The notes beneath the pieces are model-generated. The model was not told where the DNA came from, made no database searches, and was given only the letters and a program-made list of their open reading frames with translations. A program made the translations under genes and the position numbers. Shown here one piece after another: positions 1 through 5,119 of a stretch of DNA of 5,119 bases (its first letter is position 1; every line of letters starts with the position of its first letter). Origin of the DNA: JADHUC01 sp964617665 (lineage in GTDB: Bacteria > Planctomycetota > Planctomycetia > Pirellulales > Pirellulaceae); contig CAZUAH010000817.1 of the NCBI GenBank assembly GCA_964617665.1, forward strand, positions 1 through 5,119, given 5' to 3'.

Positions 1-336
1 CGTCAGCGGGCTGAACGGCCAGTGTACAATCGTTGCCACAATACTTTGGGCGAAAAGGCTTGGCGTGTCAACGTTGGAATCGAGGACACCAGAAGGTCTG
101 AACATCTATCGACTAGTGGTCCGTCAACATTGAGTTTACTAATTAGCCGTTTTGGCACTAGCCACGGTTTTCCCAGGCCAACCGTGGCTAGCGCCAAAAC
201 GGCTAATCTCTCCTACTGGTAAACTCTACATTGACAGACCACCAGCCGTCGTAGCCCTTGCGTTTTCCGCACTGATACAGCGAGACGCTCGGCAACGATT
301 TGGTGGAGCAGACATTTCTACAGATCAATTGGGCAA
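1..336. other. Noncoding stretch downstream of the mla operon
   Basis: I see no believable gene between the window start and the stop codon of the MCE gene. Short open frames exist on both strands, but they lack family motifs. The ones crossing 142-207 share the peptide start MALATV on opposite strands only because the DNA there is palindromic. The one recognisable structure is the long inverted repeat described separately. No T-run follows that stem on the minus strand, so a classical intrinsic terminator for the operon is not evident. Confidence 0.6.
132..226. repeat. Long near-perfect hairpin (REP/palindromic element-like)
   Basis: The arms 142-169 and 180-207 are 28 bases each and complementary at 27 positions. 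The only mismatch is A157 against C192. The loop is 10 bases (170-179). A further 8-base pair of arms flanks the core: GAGTTTAC at 132-139 and GTAAACTC at 219-226, offset by 2 bases on the left and 11 on the right. The structure lies about 130 bases past the MCE stop codon. As RNA from either strand it would fold into a very stable stem. As DNA it could extrude as a cruciform or belong to a dispersed palindromic repeat family. A terminator role is possible but no U-tract follows. The near-perfect pairing suggests recent origin or active maintenance. Confidence 0.9.
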
Positions 337-1515
337 CTACCAGTGCATTCCGGTCCCGGTTTTCAGGCCTGTGGGACGGGGGTCCACCATGCCTTTGAGC
401 CCCAGTTGGCGAGGATCGCGGGCGATTTTGTCGGTAAACGTGCGCACGTCCTCAACGATGGGCCGCAGACGTCGGCTGATTTCTTCCGCATTGCTCACGA
501 GTCGATCGATCTTCTCGTACACCTCGTCGTCATGCACCAGTTTTCCCAAGGTCCCCTGGCCCGAGTTCAGGCCTTCGCTGAACGCTACCAATTGCGTGAG
601 CAGTTCGTTCAGATTTCGCGTGCTTGCGTCTACATTGGCGACCAACTGGGCACCGCGTTCGCCCAGCGGCTTGGTGAACTCTTGCAGGTTGTCCAGGTTC
701 GTTTCTGCCTTCTGGCTGACGCGTCTGAAGTCTTCCAGTGTCGTGCGAGCCGTGACCATCGTCTGACGTGTTTCGCTGATGAATTCCGGCAACTCCTCAA
801 GCGATTGCCGAAGCTTGACGGCCAGTTCTTCGTCACCAAGCACCTTCTCGACTGCCTGCATCGTACGGTCGAAACGGTCCAGCGCCTTTTCGGCCTTTTG
901 TGCGAGAGCCCCAATGTGCCCTTCTTCGCCGCCCACGGCCCCATTGACCGAGTTGGCCAGTTGAGCAACTTCGTCGCCAGCAGTCTGTATCGAATGCAAC
1001 GTTGACGCGATATCGTCCTCCAGATCTACCAAAATACGTAGTGGGCTACGAGGGGAGACACCCTCGAGTATGTATACTTCGTCGCCGACCAACTCCCTGC
1101 TTTTCTGCTTTTCGGATGCGTCCAGAACACCGTCTTTGTTCGTGTCGAATCTGGCCAAGAGACTGTCGACATCACTTGGGACAAATTCCAGGACGGCGTC
1201 GCCGAAAAGCGATCCCGACGAGATGCGACAAGTCTCGTTTTGTCGCAGCCTGTATTTCTCGTTGAGATCCGCACTGACCTTGACGCCACCCTCGTCCAGT
1301 AGCTGCACTTCCGTGACTCGACCGACCAACACGCCGCTCTTCCGCACGGGGGTATCGACCGTGACACCAGGCGCCTCTGGAAACTTGATGTGGACCCGGT
1401 AATGGGATTCCAGCACGTTCGGCCAGGCACCGAATAGCATCACAAGCACGATCGTGATGGTCACCGATGCGACCACTACGACGCCTACGCGAAAGTAGAG
1501 CACTCGTTCGTCCAT
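337..1515 (-). CDS. mlaD: MCE-domain protein, MlaD-like lipid transport subunit with EF-hand-like loop
   Basis: This 392-residue protein is the likely substrate-binding subunit of an Mla-type ABC lipid transporter, anchored in the inner membrane and projecting into the periplasm. A single hydrophobic helix spans about residues 8-30. An MCE domain follows at about 38-115, with PGVTVDTPVRKSGVLVGRV and a GSLFGDAVLEFVP strand. Residues 124-135 form an EF-hand-like loop (DTNKDGVLDASE), before a GDEVYILEG segment that looks like the usual end of the MCE fold. From about 160 to 365 it is helical and rich in charged heptad-like stretches, as in the long needle or coiled-coil tails of MCE proteins. 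It includes GTLGKLVHDDEVYEKI, a motif typical of such tails. The start is supported by GGAAAGAG four bases upstream. It is the last gene of the operon, 81 bases after mlaF. MlaD of E. coli is much shorter (about 180 residues), so this is a longer-tailed relative. The family call is firm; the exact lipid substrate is unknown. Confidence 0.92.
   Translation of the reverse strand: MDERVLYFRVGVVVVASVTITIVLVMLFGAWPNVLESHYRVHIKFPEAPGVTVDTPVRKSGVLVGRVTEVQLLDEGGVKVSADLNEKYRLRQNETCRISSGSLFGDAVLEFVPSDVDSLLARFDTNKDGVLDASEKQKSRELVGDEVYILEGVSPRSPLRILVDLEDDIASTLHSIQTAGDEVAQLANSVNGAVGGEEGHIGALAQKAEKALDRFDRTMQAVEKVLGDEELAVKLRQSLEELPEFISETRQTMVTARTTLEDFRRVSQKAETNLDNLQEFTKPLGERGAQLVANVDASTRNLNELLTQLVAFSEGLNSGQGTLGKLVHDDEVYEKIDRLVSNAEEISRRLRPIVEDVRTFTDKIARDPRQLGLKGMVDPRPTGLKTGTGMHW
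1111..1146 (-). other. EF-hand-like calcium loop inside the MCE protein
   Basis: Codons 124-135 of the MCE protein read DTNKDGVLDASE. This fits the 12-residue EF-hand loop at every key position: D1, N3, D5, G6, a hydrophobic residue at 8, D9 and E12. It lies between the last clear MCE strand (GDAVLEFVP) and a GDEVYILEG segment, so it sits in a loop of, or directly after, the MCE barrel. There is only one loop, with weak evidence for flanking E and F helices. Calcium binding is an inference from the motif. Confidence 0.75.
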
Positions 1516-1519
1516 GATT

Positions 1520-1527
1520 CTCTTTCC
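1520..1527 (-). promoter_or_regulatory. Ribosome binding site of the MCE gene
   Basis: On the minus strand GGAAAGAG ends four bases before the ATG at 1515. It is a purine-rich Shine-Dalgarno-like site, though not the full consensus. It supports this ATG as the start and suggests independent initiation after the 81-base gap, unlike the coupled mlaE/mlaF junction. Confidence 0.6.
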
Positions 1528-1531
1528 GTTC

Positions 1532-1577
1532 GCGGCCTACGGCCGCTGCCAAAGTGGGGCAGCCTCACGCCTGCCCC
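1532..1577 (-). other. Two GC-rich hairpins between mlaF and the MCE gene
   Basis: Two perfect stems lie in the 81-base spacer. GCGGCC (1532-1537) pairs with GGCCGC (1541-1546) around a 3-base loop. GGGGCAG (1556-1562) pairs with CTGCCCC (1571-1577) around an 8-base loop. In the operon mRNA the larger one comes first after the mlaF stop, and the smaller one sits just upstream of the MCE ribosome binding site. They could modulate mRNA processing, partial termination or translation of the last gene. No U-tract follows either stem, so full termination is unlikely. Confidence 0.55.
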
Positions 1578-1596
1578 GCGAAGATGCTCGCAACGA

Positions 1597-2415
1597 TCAC
1601 GCGCGCATCTCATTCAGTCTTTCCCCTGCTTCGCCGCGGACAAATTGGACGACACGGCGGTCGTCGCATCGGTCCAACTCGCTTGGCGGACCATCGAAAA
1701 TGATCTGTTTCTGGTCAGGCTCCAAGAAGGAGATCGGATGAACCATGACCACACGGTCGGCGACCTTACGTGCGGTCCGCATGCTGTGACTAACGATGAT
1801 GCTGGTGACCGGCCGATTGCGCCGAGTGCGCATCATGAGTTCGTTAATGACGTCGCTCATGATTGGGTCAAGTCCTGTGGTTGGTTCATCGTATAGGATC
1901 ACTTCGGGATCCATGATCAAGGCGCGGGCTAGGCCAACACGTTTGCGCATGCCTCCCGACAACTCGGCAGGTTTCTTGCCCACGGCAGAACGTGGAAGAC
2001 CGACCTCGGACAAGCGTGCCAACACTAGCTCTTGAACCTCGGTGTCTCGATGGTCACGATGCTGACGAAGTGGGAAGGCCACATTTTGCCCAACGGTCAT
2101 GCTGTCGAACAACGCAGCATTCTGAAACACGAAACCGCAGCGGATTCGCTGTGTCGTCAACTGCTTGTCGTTCAACTTCGCCAGATTGCGTCCGTCGAAC
2201 AGCACTTCGCCGCGAGTTGGCCTTATCAGGCGGACCAGCGACTTCAATAACACGGTTTTACCACAGCCGCTCTCGCCGATAATGACTACCGTTTGACCAC
2301 GTGGGATGTTCAGGTTGACGTCTCGCAAGACCTCTTGCTTACCGAAGTTGACGTGTAATCCACGCACCTCGATCAGCAGCCTGTCTGTTTCGGTATTCGG
2401 CGGTGGCGTGTTCAT
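1597..2415 (-). CDS. mlaF: ABC transporter ATP-binding protein, MlaF type
   Basis: This 272-residue cytoplasmic ATPase would power the lipid transporter formed with the neighbouring MlaE permease and MCE protein. All ABC motifs are present: Walker A GESGCGKT (47-54), Q-loop glutamine 98 in FVFQNAALFDSMTVGQNV, signature LSGGMRKRV (152-160), Walker B VILYDEP (172-178), D-loop GLD (181-183) and switch histidine 210. The FQNAALFDSMTVGQNVAFPL stretch and the C-terminal FVRGEAGERL are characteristic of the MlaF/Ttg2A branch rather than of amino acid or metal importers. Length matches the family (about 270). The ATG follows the mlaE stop directly (TAGATG). No good Shine-Dalgarno site is seen there, so translation is probably coupled to mlaE. 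The gene looks intact and active. Confidence 0.95.
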   Translation of the reverse strand: MNTPPPNTETDRLLIEVRGLHVNFGKQEVLRDVNLNIPRGQTVVIIGESGCGKTVLLKSLVRLIRPTRGEVLFDGRNLAKLNDKQLTTQRIRCGFVFQNAALFDSMTVGQNVAFPLRQHRDHRDTEVQELVLARLSEVGLPRSAVGKKPAELSGGMRKRVGLARALIMDPEVILYDEPTTGLDPIMSDVINELMMRTRRNRPVTSIIVSHSMRTARKVADRVVMVHPISFLEPDQKQIIFDGPPSELDRCDDRRVVQFVRGEAGERLNEMRA

Positions 2416-3291
2416 CTAGAACAGACTCGTGCCCTGCGGCCAAAGCATGTAGAAAATGGAATCGAGGGTAATCCCCAACAGCAAATCCAACCCGAGAATC
2501 AATACGAACGAATGCACAAAGGCCGACGTTGCCGCTTTGCCAACTCCTTCCGCTCCAGCCCGGCAATGGAATCCCTGGTAGCAGCTTACCAGTGAAATCC
2601 CGATACCGAAGAAGAAGCTCTTGAAGATGCCCGTGAACAGATCGTAGCTGTCTACGAATTCTTGCGTGTTGTACAGGTAATGGTGCTTGTCAATGCCGAG
2701 AATCACGACGCTGTAGAAGTACCCGCCGACCACGCCCATGAATATGGCCATGACGGTTAACGCGGGAATCAGCAACACGAACGCGAGGAAGCGAGGCACT
2801 ACGAGATATTGGATTGGGTTGGCGCCCATACTAGCCAAGGCGTCAATCTGTTCGGTCACGCGCATCGTACCCAACTCGGCCGCCATCGCGCTGCCCACTC
2901 GACCAGCTAGCATCGTAGCCGCCAGCACCGGTCCCAACTCGCGAGCCAGCGACATGTTGATCACCGCGCCCAACTCGGTCTCCATGTTGAGTTGCCGGAA
3001 ATGGTAGAAGGTCTGGACGGCTAGCACCATTCCGATGAAGGTGCCGGTCAGCGCCACGACAGGGAGACTGAGCACGCCGACTTGGTAAAAAATCGGCAGT
3101 AGCGTCGATTTCTTGGGCCGACGAAAGAGCAACCAGGAAATAGTCTGCCACGAGAAATATGCAATGCTGCCCGCAGCCGAGATGGCATCGATCGTCACCG
3201 CGCCCCAATCCGCGACCCAATCTGCCAGCCCGGCAGACAGGCTCCGAGAGCGGTCCTGGTCGGTGGACGAGATATTTGAGCCCGCAGACAT
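2416..3291 (-). CDS. mlaE: ABC transporter permease, MlaE family
   Basis: This 291-residue inner-membrane permease is the membrane core of the Mla-type lipid transporter. An N-terminal hydrophilic stretch (1-20) leads into an interfacial helix region, then membrane segments at roughly 63-97, 160-200, 220-240 and 256-285. The family signature is clear at 116-167, with ARELGPVLAATMLAGRVGSA, AAELGTMRVTEQIDAL and GANPIQYLVVPR. A second conserved block, CYQGFHCRAGAEGVGKAATS, follows at 237-256. Length is slightly above E. coli MlaE (about 260), partly from the N-terminal extension and a loop around 200-218. It is the first gene of the operon and ends at TAG immediately before the mlaF ATG. The bases before its own ATG at 3291 show no convincing Shine-Dalgarno site, so the exact start is less certain than the frame. 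Substrate specificity cannot be read from the sequence. Confidence 0.94.
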   Translation of the reverse strand: MSAGSNISSTDQDRSRSLSAGLADWVADWGAVTIDAISAAGSIAYFSWQTISWLLFRRPKKSTLLPIFYQVGVLSLPVVALTGTFIGMVLAVQTFYHFRQLNMETELGAVINMSLARELGPVLAATMLAGRVGSAMAAELGTMRVTEQIDALASMGANPIQYLVVPRFLAFVLLIPALTVMAIFMGVVGGYFYSVVILGIDKHHYLYNTQEFVDSYDLFTGIFKSFFFGIGISLVSCYQGFHCRAGAEGVGKAATSAFVHSFVLILGLDLLLGITLDSIFYMLWPQGTSLF

Positions 3292-3715
3292 GTGTCGGTT
3301 TCGATCAAGACGAGGAGAGTGCGCAATATCCGACCGCGCAGGTCAGACCTTCGTCCATCTCATCGGCGGGTCCGGTTGTATCGCTTGAGTAAACTTTGCG
3401 GGAAGTATCGACTTGGCGGTTTGCGTAGCCTGGAGGGAAATGGCCGTCCCGTTAGCCTGAGTGCTTCTCGCCCCGGCAATTGCGTGAAAGACCGCCGTAG
3501 CCACCTTCGCCAGAACGTGGTCGTAACCCTAGACGACCGGCTGGAAAGGGGGCATGTGTACACTGGAGCGATTCTGCGCGATCGTTTCCGAGAGCTGTAG
3601 CGCGGAGACAGAACAATGATCGCTTGAACGACGCGAACCGGCTCCGAGAGGTTTTCCGCGAGTAGAAGATCCGTCAATTCCTTGAAGACCAGCCGCCGCA
3701 TCGAGCGGAAAGCTG
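3292..3715. other. Intergenic stretch upstream of mlaE, no recognisable gene
   Basis: About 420 bases separate the mlaE start from the inverted-repeat element. The open frames on both strands are arginine- and serine-rich and match no family I recognise. The operon promoter should lie here, reading leftward, but I find no pair of -35 and -10 boxes that I would defend. On the minus strand one frame, from just after a TAG near 3532 down to a TGA at 3343-3345, runs about 60 codons with ordinary amino acid composition (AKVATAVFHAIAGARST) and could be decayed coding sequence. It has no clear start codon, so I do not call it a gene. Confidence 0.5.
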
Positions 3716-3871
3716 AAGGAGGCCCACGAATGACGCGAATCGACACGAATGCCTGACTACTGATTCTGCGAGACTGCGGACGGCGCTTCCTATTCACAGG
3801 AAGTGCAAGCATCTCACTGACAACTCTCGGGTATTCGCGTCTCTTCGCGCCATTCGCGGGCAAGACTCCTT
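3716..3871. repeat. Element with about 38-base imperfect terminal inverted repeats
   Basis: The segment 3723-3753 is complementary to 3830-3860 at 25 of 31 positions by hand count, with no gaps. Outside these, AAGGAG (3716-3721) pairs with CTCCTT (3866-3871). Each arm carries a short motif repeated at 9-10 base steps: CGAAT at 3727, 3736 and 3746 on the left, and ATTCG/CTTCG/ATTCG at 3833, 3843 and 3852 on the right. Centrally, CTTCCT (3786-3791) and AGGAAG (3798-3803) make a small hairpin. There is no transposase reading frame. The layout fits a MITE-like or palindromic dispersed repeat, or the gene of a structured RNA. It ends about 40 bases before the recombinase relic. Confidence 0.7.
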
Positions 3872-3913
3872 ATGGCAGTTCCGTTTCGGCCGCTGCCGTT
3901 TGCGGAAGCGTAG

Positions 3914-4087
3914 ATGCAATCCGCGCGTAACTCGTGCAAGCAAAGTGCCACACCGCACACGCTGCGTCACAGCTTTGCCTGTCATACCTACGAGCACAGC
4001 AGTGCAGTGGCCCAGATCCCACGGCTTCCTGGTCATGTGAAGTTGGGAACCCCGACCATCCATGCCAAGGTCGGCGTGATTGGCTAG
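3914..4087 (+). pseudogene. Decayed C-terminal tail of a tyrosine recombinase
   Basis: Only the last part of a site-specific tyrosine recombinase remains. The frame from about 3947 reads ATPHTLRHSFACHTYE, identical over 16 residues to positions 278-293 of the intact recombinase at 4180. It continues without gaps through the GH motif (GHVKL) to a TAG at 4085-4087. The HxxR box and the GH histidine are kept. The position of the nucleophilic tyrosine (residue 316 in the intact numbering) is histidine, CAT at 4061-4063. LGH has become PGH, and the flanking residues also differ. The N-terminal domain, the first catalytic arginine and the lysine hairpin are absent: a TAG at 3911-3913 lies in frame, and the bases before it do not align with the intact gene by eye. 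About 79 of 109 bases match the intact copy. A 58-codon ORF starting at the ATG at 3914 is formally open but would not encode a working enzyme. Confidence 0.87.
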
Positions 4088-4103
4088 CAACGGGCGGGCG
4101 TGG

Positions 4104-4132
4104 TTGACAAACGAACACGTGTCCATTAGGAC
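4104..4132 (+). promoter_or_regulatory. Possible promoter for the recombinase gene
   Basis: A perfect TTGACA (4104-4109) lies upstream of the recombinase. At the standard 17-base spacing the -10 position reads TAGGAC (4127-4132), which matches the consensus at only three of six positions. The location between the relic and the start codon is right. The poor -10 and the chance frequency of a hexamer keep this tentative. Confidence 0.3.
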
Positions 4133-4134
4133 AC
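4115..4134. promoter_or_regulatory. Small palindrome, possible operator ahead of the recombinase
   Basis: GTGTCC (4119-4124) and GGACAC (4129-4134) form a perfect 6-base inverted repeat around ATTA. An overlapping 8-base palindrome, ACACGTGT, sits at 4115-4122. The pair overlaps the possible -10 region, where a repressor or the recombinase itself could bind. It could equally be a recombination-site arm or chance. No T-run follows, so it is not a terminator. Confidence 0.35.
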
Positions 4135-4165
4135 TAAAACTGTACCCCGTACCGAGACGCGTTGT

Positions 4166-4172
4166 GGAGGGG
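4166..4172 (+). promoter_or_regulatory. Strong Shine-Dalgarno site of the recombinase gene
   Basis: GGAGGGG lies seven bases before the ATG at 4180. This is the best ribosome binding site in the window. It decides the start codon, which would otherwise be doubtful because the first 50 or so residues do not resemble a recombinase domain. Confidence 0.75.
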
Positions 4173-4179
4173 CGGAGCG

Positions 4180-5119
4180 ATGATCGTTCGATCGAAAGAA
4201 GCCAGCTCAGGCGGATTGTCGACGTACAACAACGGTCAACCCTACTCAGCGGCGCGAGGTCGGTACGCACCGCGGAGTCGGGTCGAGGACCAGCTTCAGT
4301 CATCGGCTCCGGTCGTGGAAGGGCGTCCGACGGCGGGGGAGTTTCTGCGGAAGATCGTGCGCGAGTTGCGAATCCGATTCTACCAGCCACAGACGATCAA
4401 GAACTACCGGAACGCCTTGCGGTCCTTTTTGCGTTGGTACGGGGGGCCGCCGCATCGAGTGACCCGAGAAGACGTGCGGGAGTTCCTCCTGTATCTGGTC
4501 GATGCTGGTGCAGGGTGTTCCTGGGTGTCGACGCATCTGGCAGCGATCCGTACGGCCTTCGACAAGATGTGCCACCGCCAGGTTACGTCGGGACTTGCCA
4601 CCCCGCGTCGGCCGAAGAAGCTTCCCGTGGTGCTCAGCGTCCAGGAAGTCCAGCGATTGCTCGAAGCTGCACCAACGTTGCGGGATAAGCTGTTGCTCGG
4701 GTTGATGTACGCCACGGGCATGCGGGTGAGCGAGGTAGTCCGTTTGCGCTGGCGAGACATCGATTTCGACCGCCGTTTGGTGAATGTCTGGCAGGGCAAG
4801 GGACGCAGCGATCGCCAAGTCATGTTGCCCGAGACGTTCGAGCCTCTGCTACGGCATCTGTCCGAGCGATTCACGGGCGACGATTACATCTTTCCGGCCG
4901 AAAAGGCGACGGCGGGCGCGCAGCCGCAAGCCGCCCGACGTCACCTATCACCGCGCACGGCCGAGCGTGTGATGGAGCGAGCGGTTCGTATCGCGGGGAT
5001 CAAGAAGAAAGCCACGCCGCACACGCTTCGTCATAGCTTCGCCTGCCACACGTACGAGTACACTTGCGATCTGCGCAAGATCCAACAGATTCTCGGTCAC
5101 GTACATTTGGAGACCACGA
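4180..5119 (+). CDS. Tyrosine recombinase / phage-type integrase, 3' end cut by window
   Basis: This is a site-specific DNA strand-exchange enzyme, with 313 codons visible and no stop. Residues 1-50 are polar and probably disordered. An N-terminal SAM-like core-binding domain spans about 52-140 (RIRFYQPQTIKNYRNALRSF; REDVREFLLYLV). The catalytic domain begins near 148 (LPVVLSVQEVQRLLEAA). Visible catalytic residues are Arg182 in ATGMRVSEVVRLRWRDID, Lys207 in the QGKGRSDRQV hairpin, His281 and Arg284 in HTLRH, and His307 in LGH. The window ends at LETT, so the tyrosine, expected near residue 316, lies about two codons outside. It lacks the extra insertion expected in integron integrases between Lys and HxxR, so I do not call it IntI. 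It resembles XerC/D-like recombinases, and also those that accompany some IS91-type elements. The related relic upstream, in the same orientation, supports a mobile-element origin. Translation should be efficient given its ribosome binding site. Confidence 0.94.
   Translation, partial: MIVRSKEASSGGLSTYNNGQPYSAARGRYAPRSRVEDQLQSSAPVVEGRPTAGEFLRKIVRELRIRFYQPQTIKNYRNALRSFLRWYGGPPHRVTREDVREFLLYLVDAGAGCSWVSTHLAAIRTAFDKMCHRQVTSGLATPRRPKKLPVVLSVQEVQRLLEAAPTLRDKLLLGLMYATGMRVSEVVRLRWRDIDFDRRLVNVWQGKGRSDRQVMLPETFEPLLRHLSERFTGDDYIFPAEKATAGAQPQAARRHLSPRTAERVMERAVRIAGIKKKATPHTLRHSFACHTYEYTCDLRKIQQILGHVHLETT

Overview
The window looks like chromosomal DNA from a planctomycete-type bacterium, possibly in the Pirellulales. 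That placement is an inference. It rests on an Mla-type lipid transporter whose MCE subunit carries an EF-hand-like loop, weak or missing Shine-Dalgarno sites in the transporter operon, long palindromic repeats between genes, and a tyrosine recombinase of a kind I associate with that phylum. No rRNA, tRNA or marker gene is present to settle it.

Left part (about 337-3291, minus strand): a compact three-gene operon, transcribed mlaE (permease) -> mlaF (ATPase) -> mlaD-like (MCE substrate-binding protein). mlaE and mlaF abut as TAG-ATG. mlaF and mlaD are separated by 81 bases that hold two small GC-rich hairpins and a purine-rich ribosome binding site. Together the three genes would make an inner-membrane ABC machine that moves phospholipid or another lipid between inner and outer membrane. 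No MlaC, MlaB or outer-membrane lipoprotein gene is visible here. Beyond the operon's 3' end lies a very long near-perfect hairpin (arms 142-169 and 180-207).

Middle part (3292-4179): no intact gene. It holds about 420 bases without a recognisable feature, then a roughly 156-base element with imperfect terminal inverted repeats (3716-3871), then the decayed tail of a tyrosine recombinase (3914-4087). In that tail the nucleophilic tyrosine has become histidine.

Right part (4180-5119, plus strand): a tyrosine recombinase with a strong Shine-Dalgarno site, open to the window edge. It stops just short of its expected catalytic tyrosine. It is homologous to the upstream relic and in the same orientation, so this intergenic space appears to have received related mobile or integrative DNA more than once. 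A possible -35 box and a small palindrome lie between the relic and the intact gene.

The most notable observations are the dead recombinase tail beside a live relative, the EF-hand-like loop inside an MCE protein, and two unrelated inverted-repeat elements that may be multicopy in the genome.
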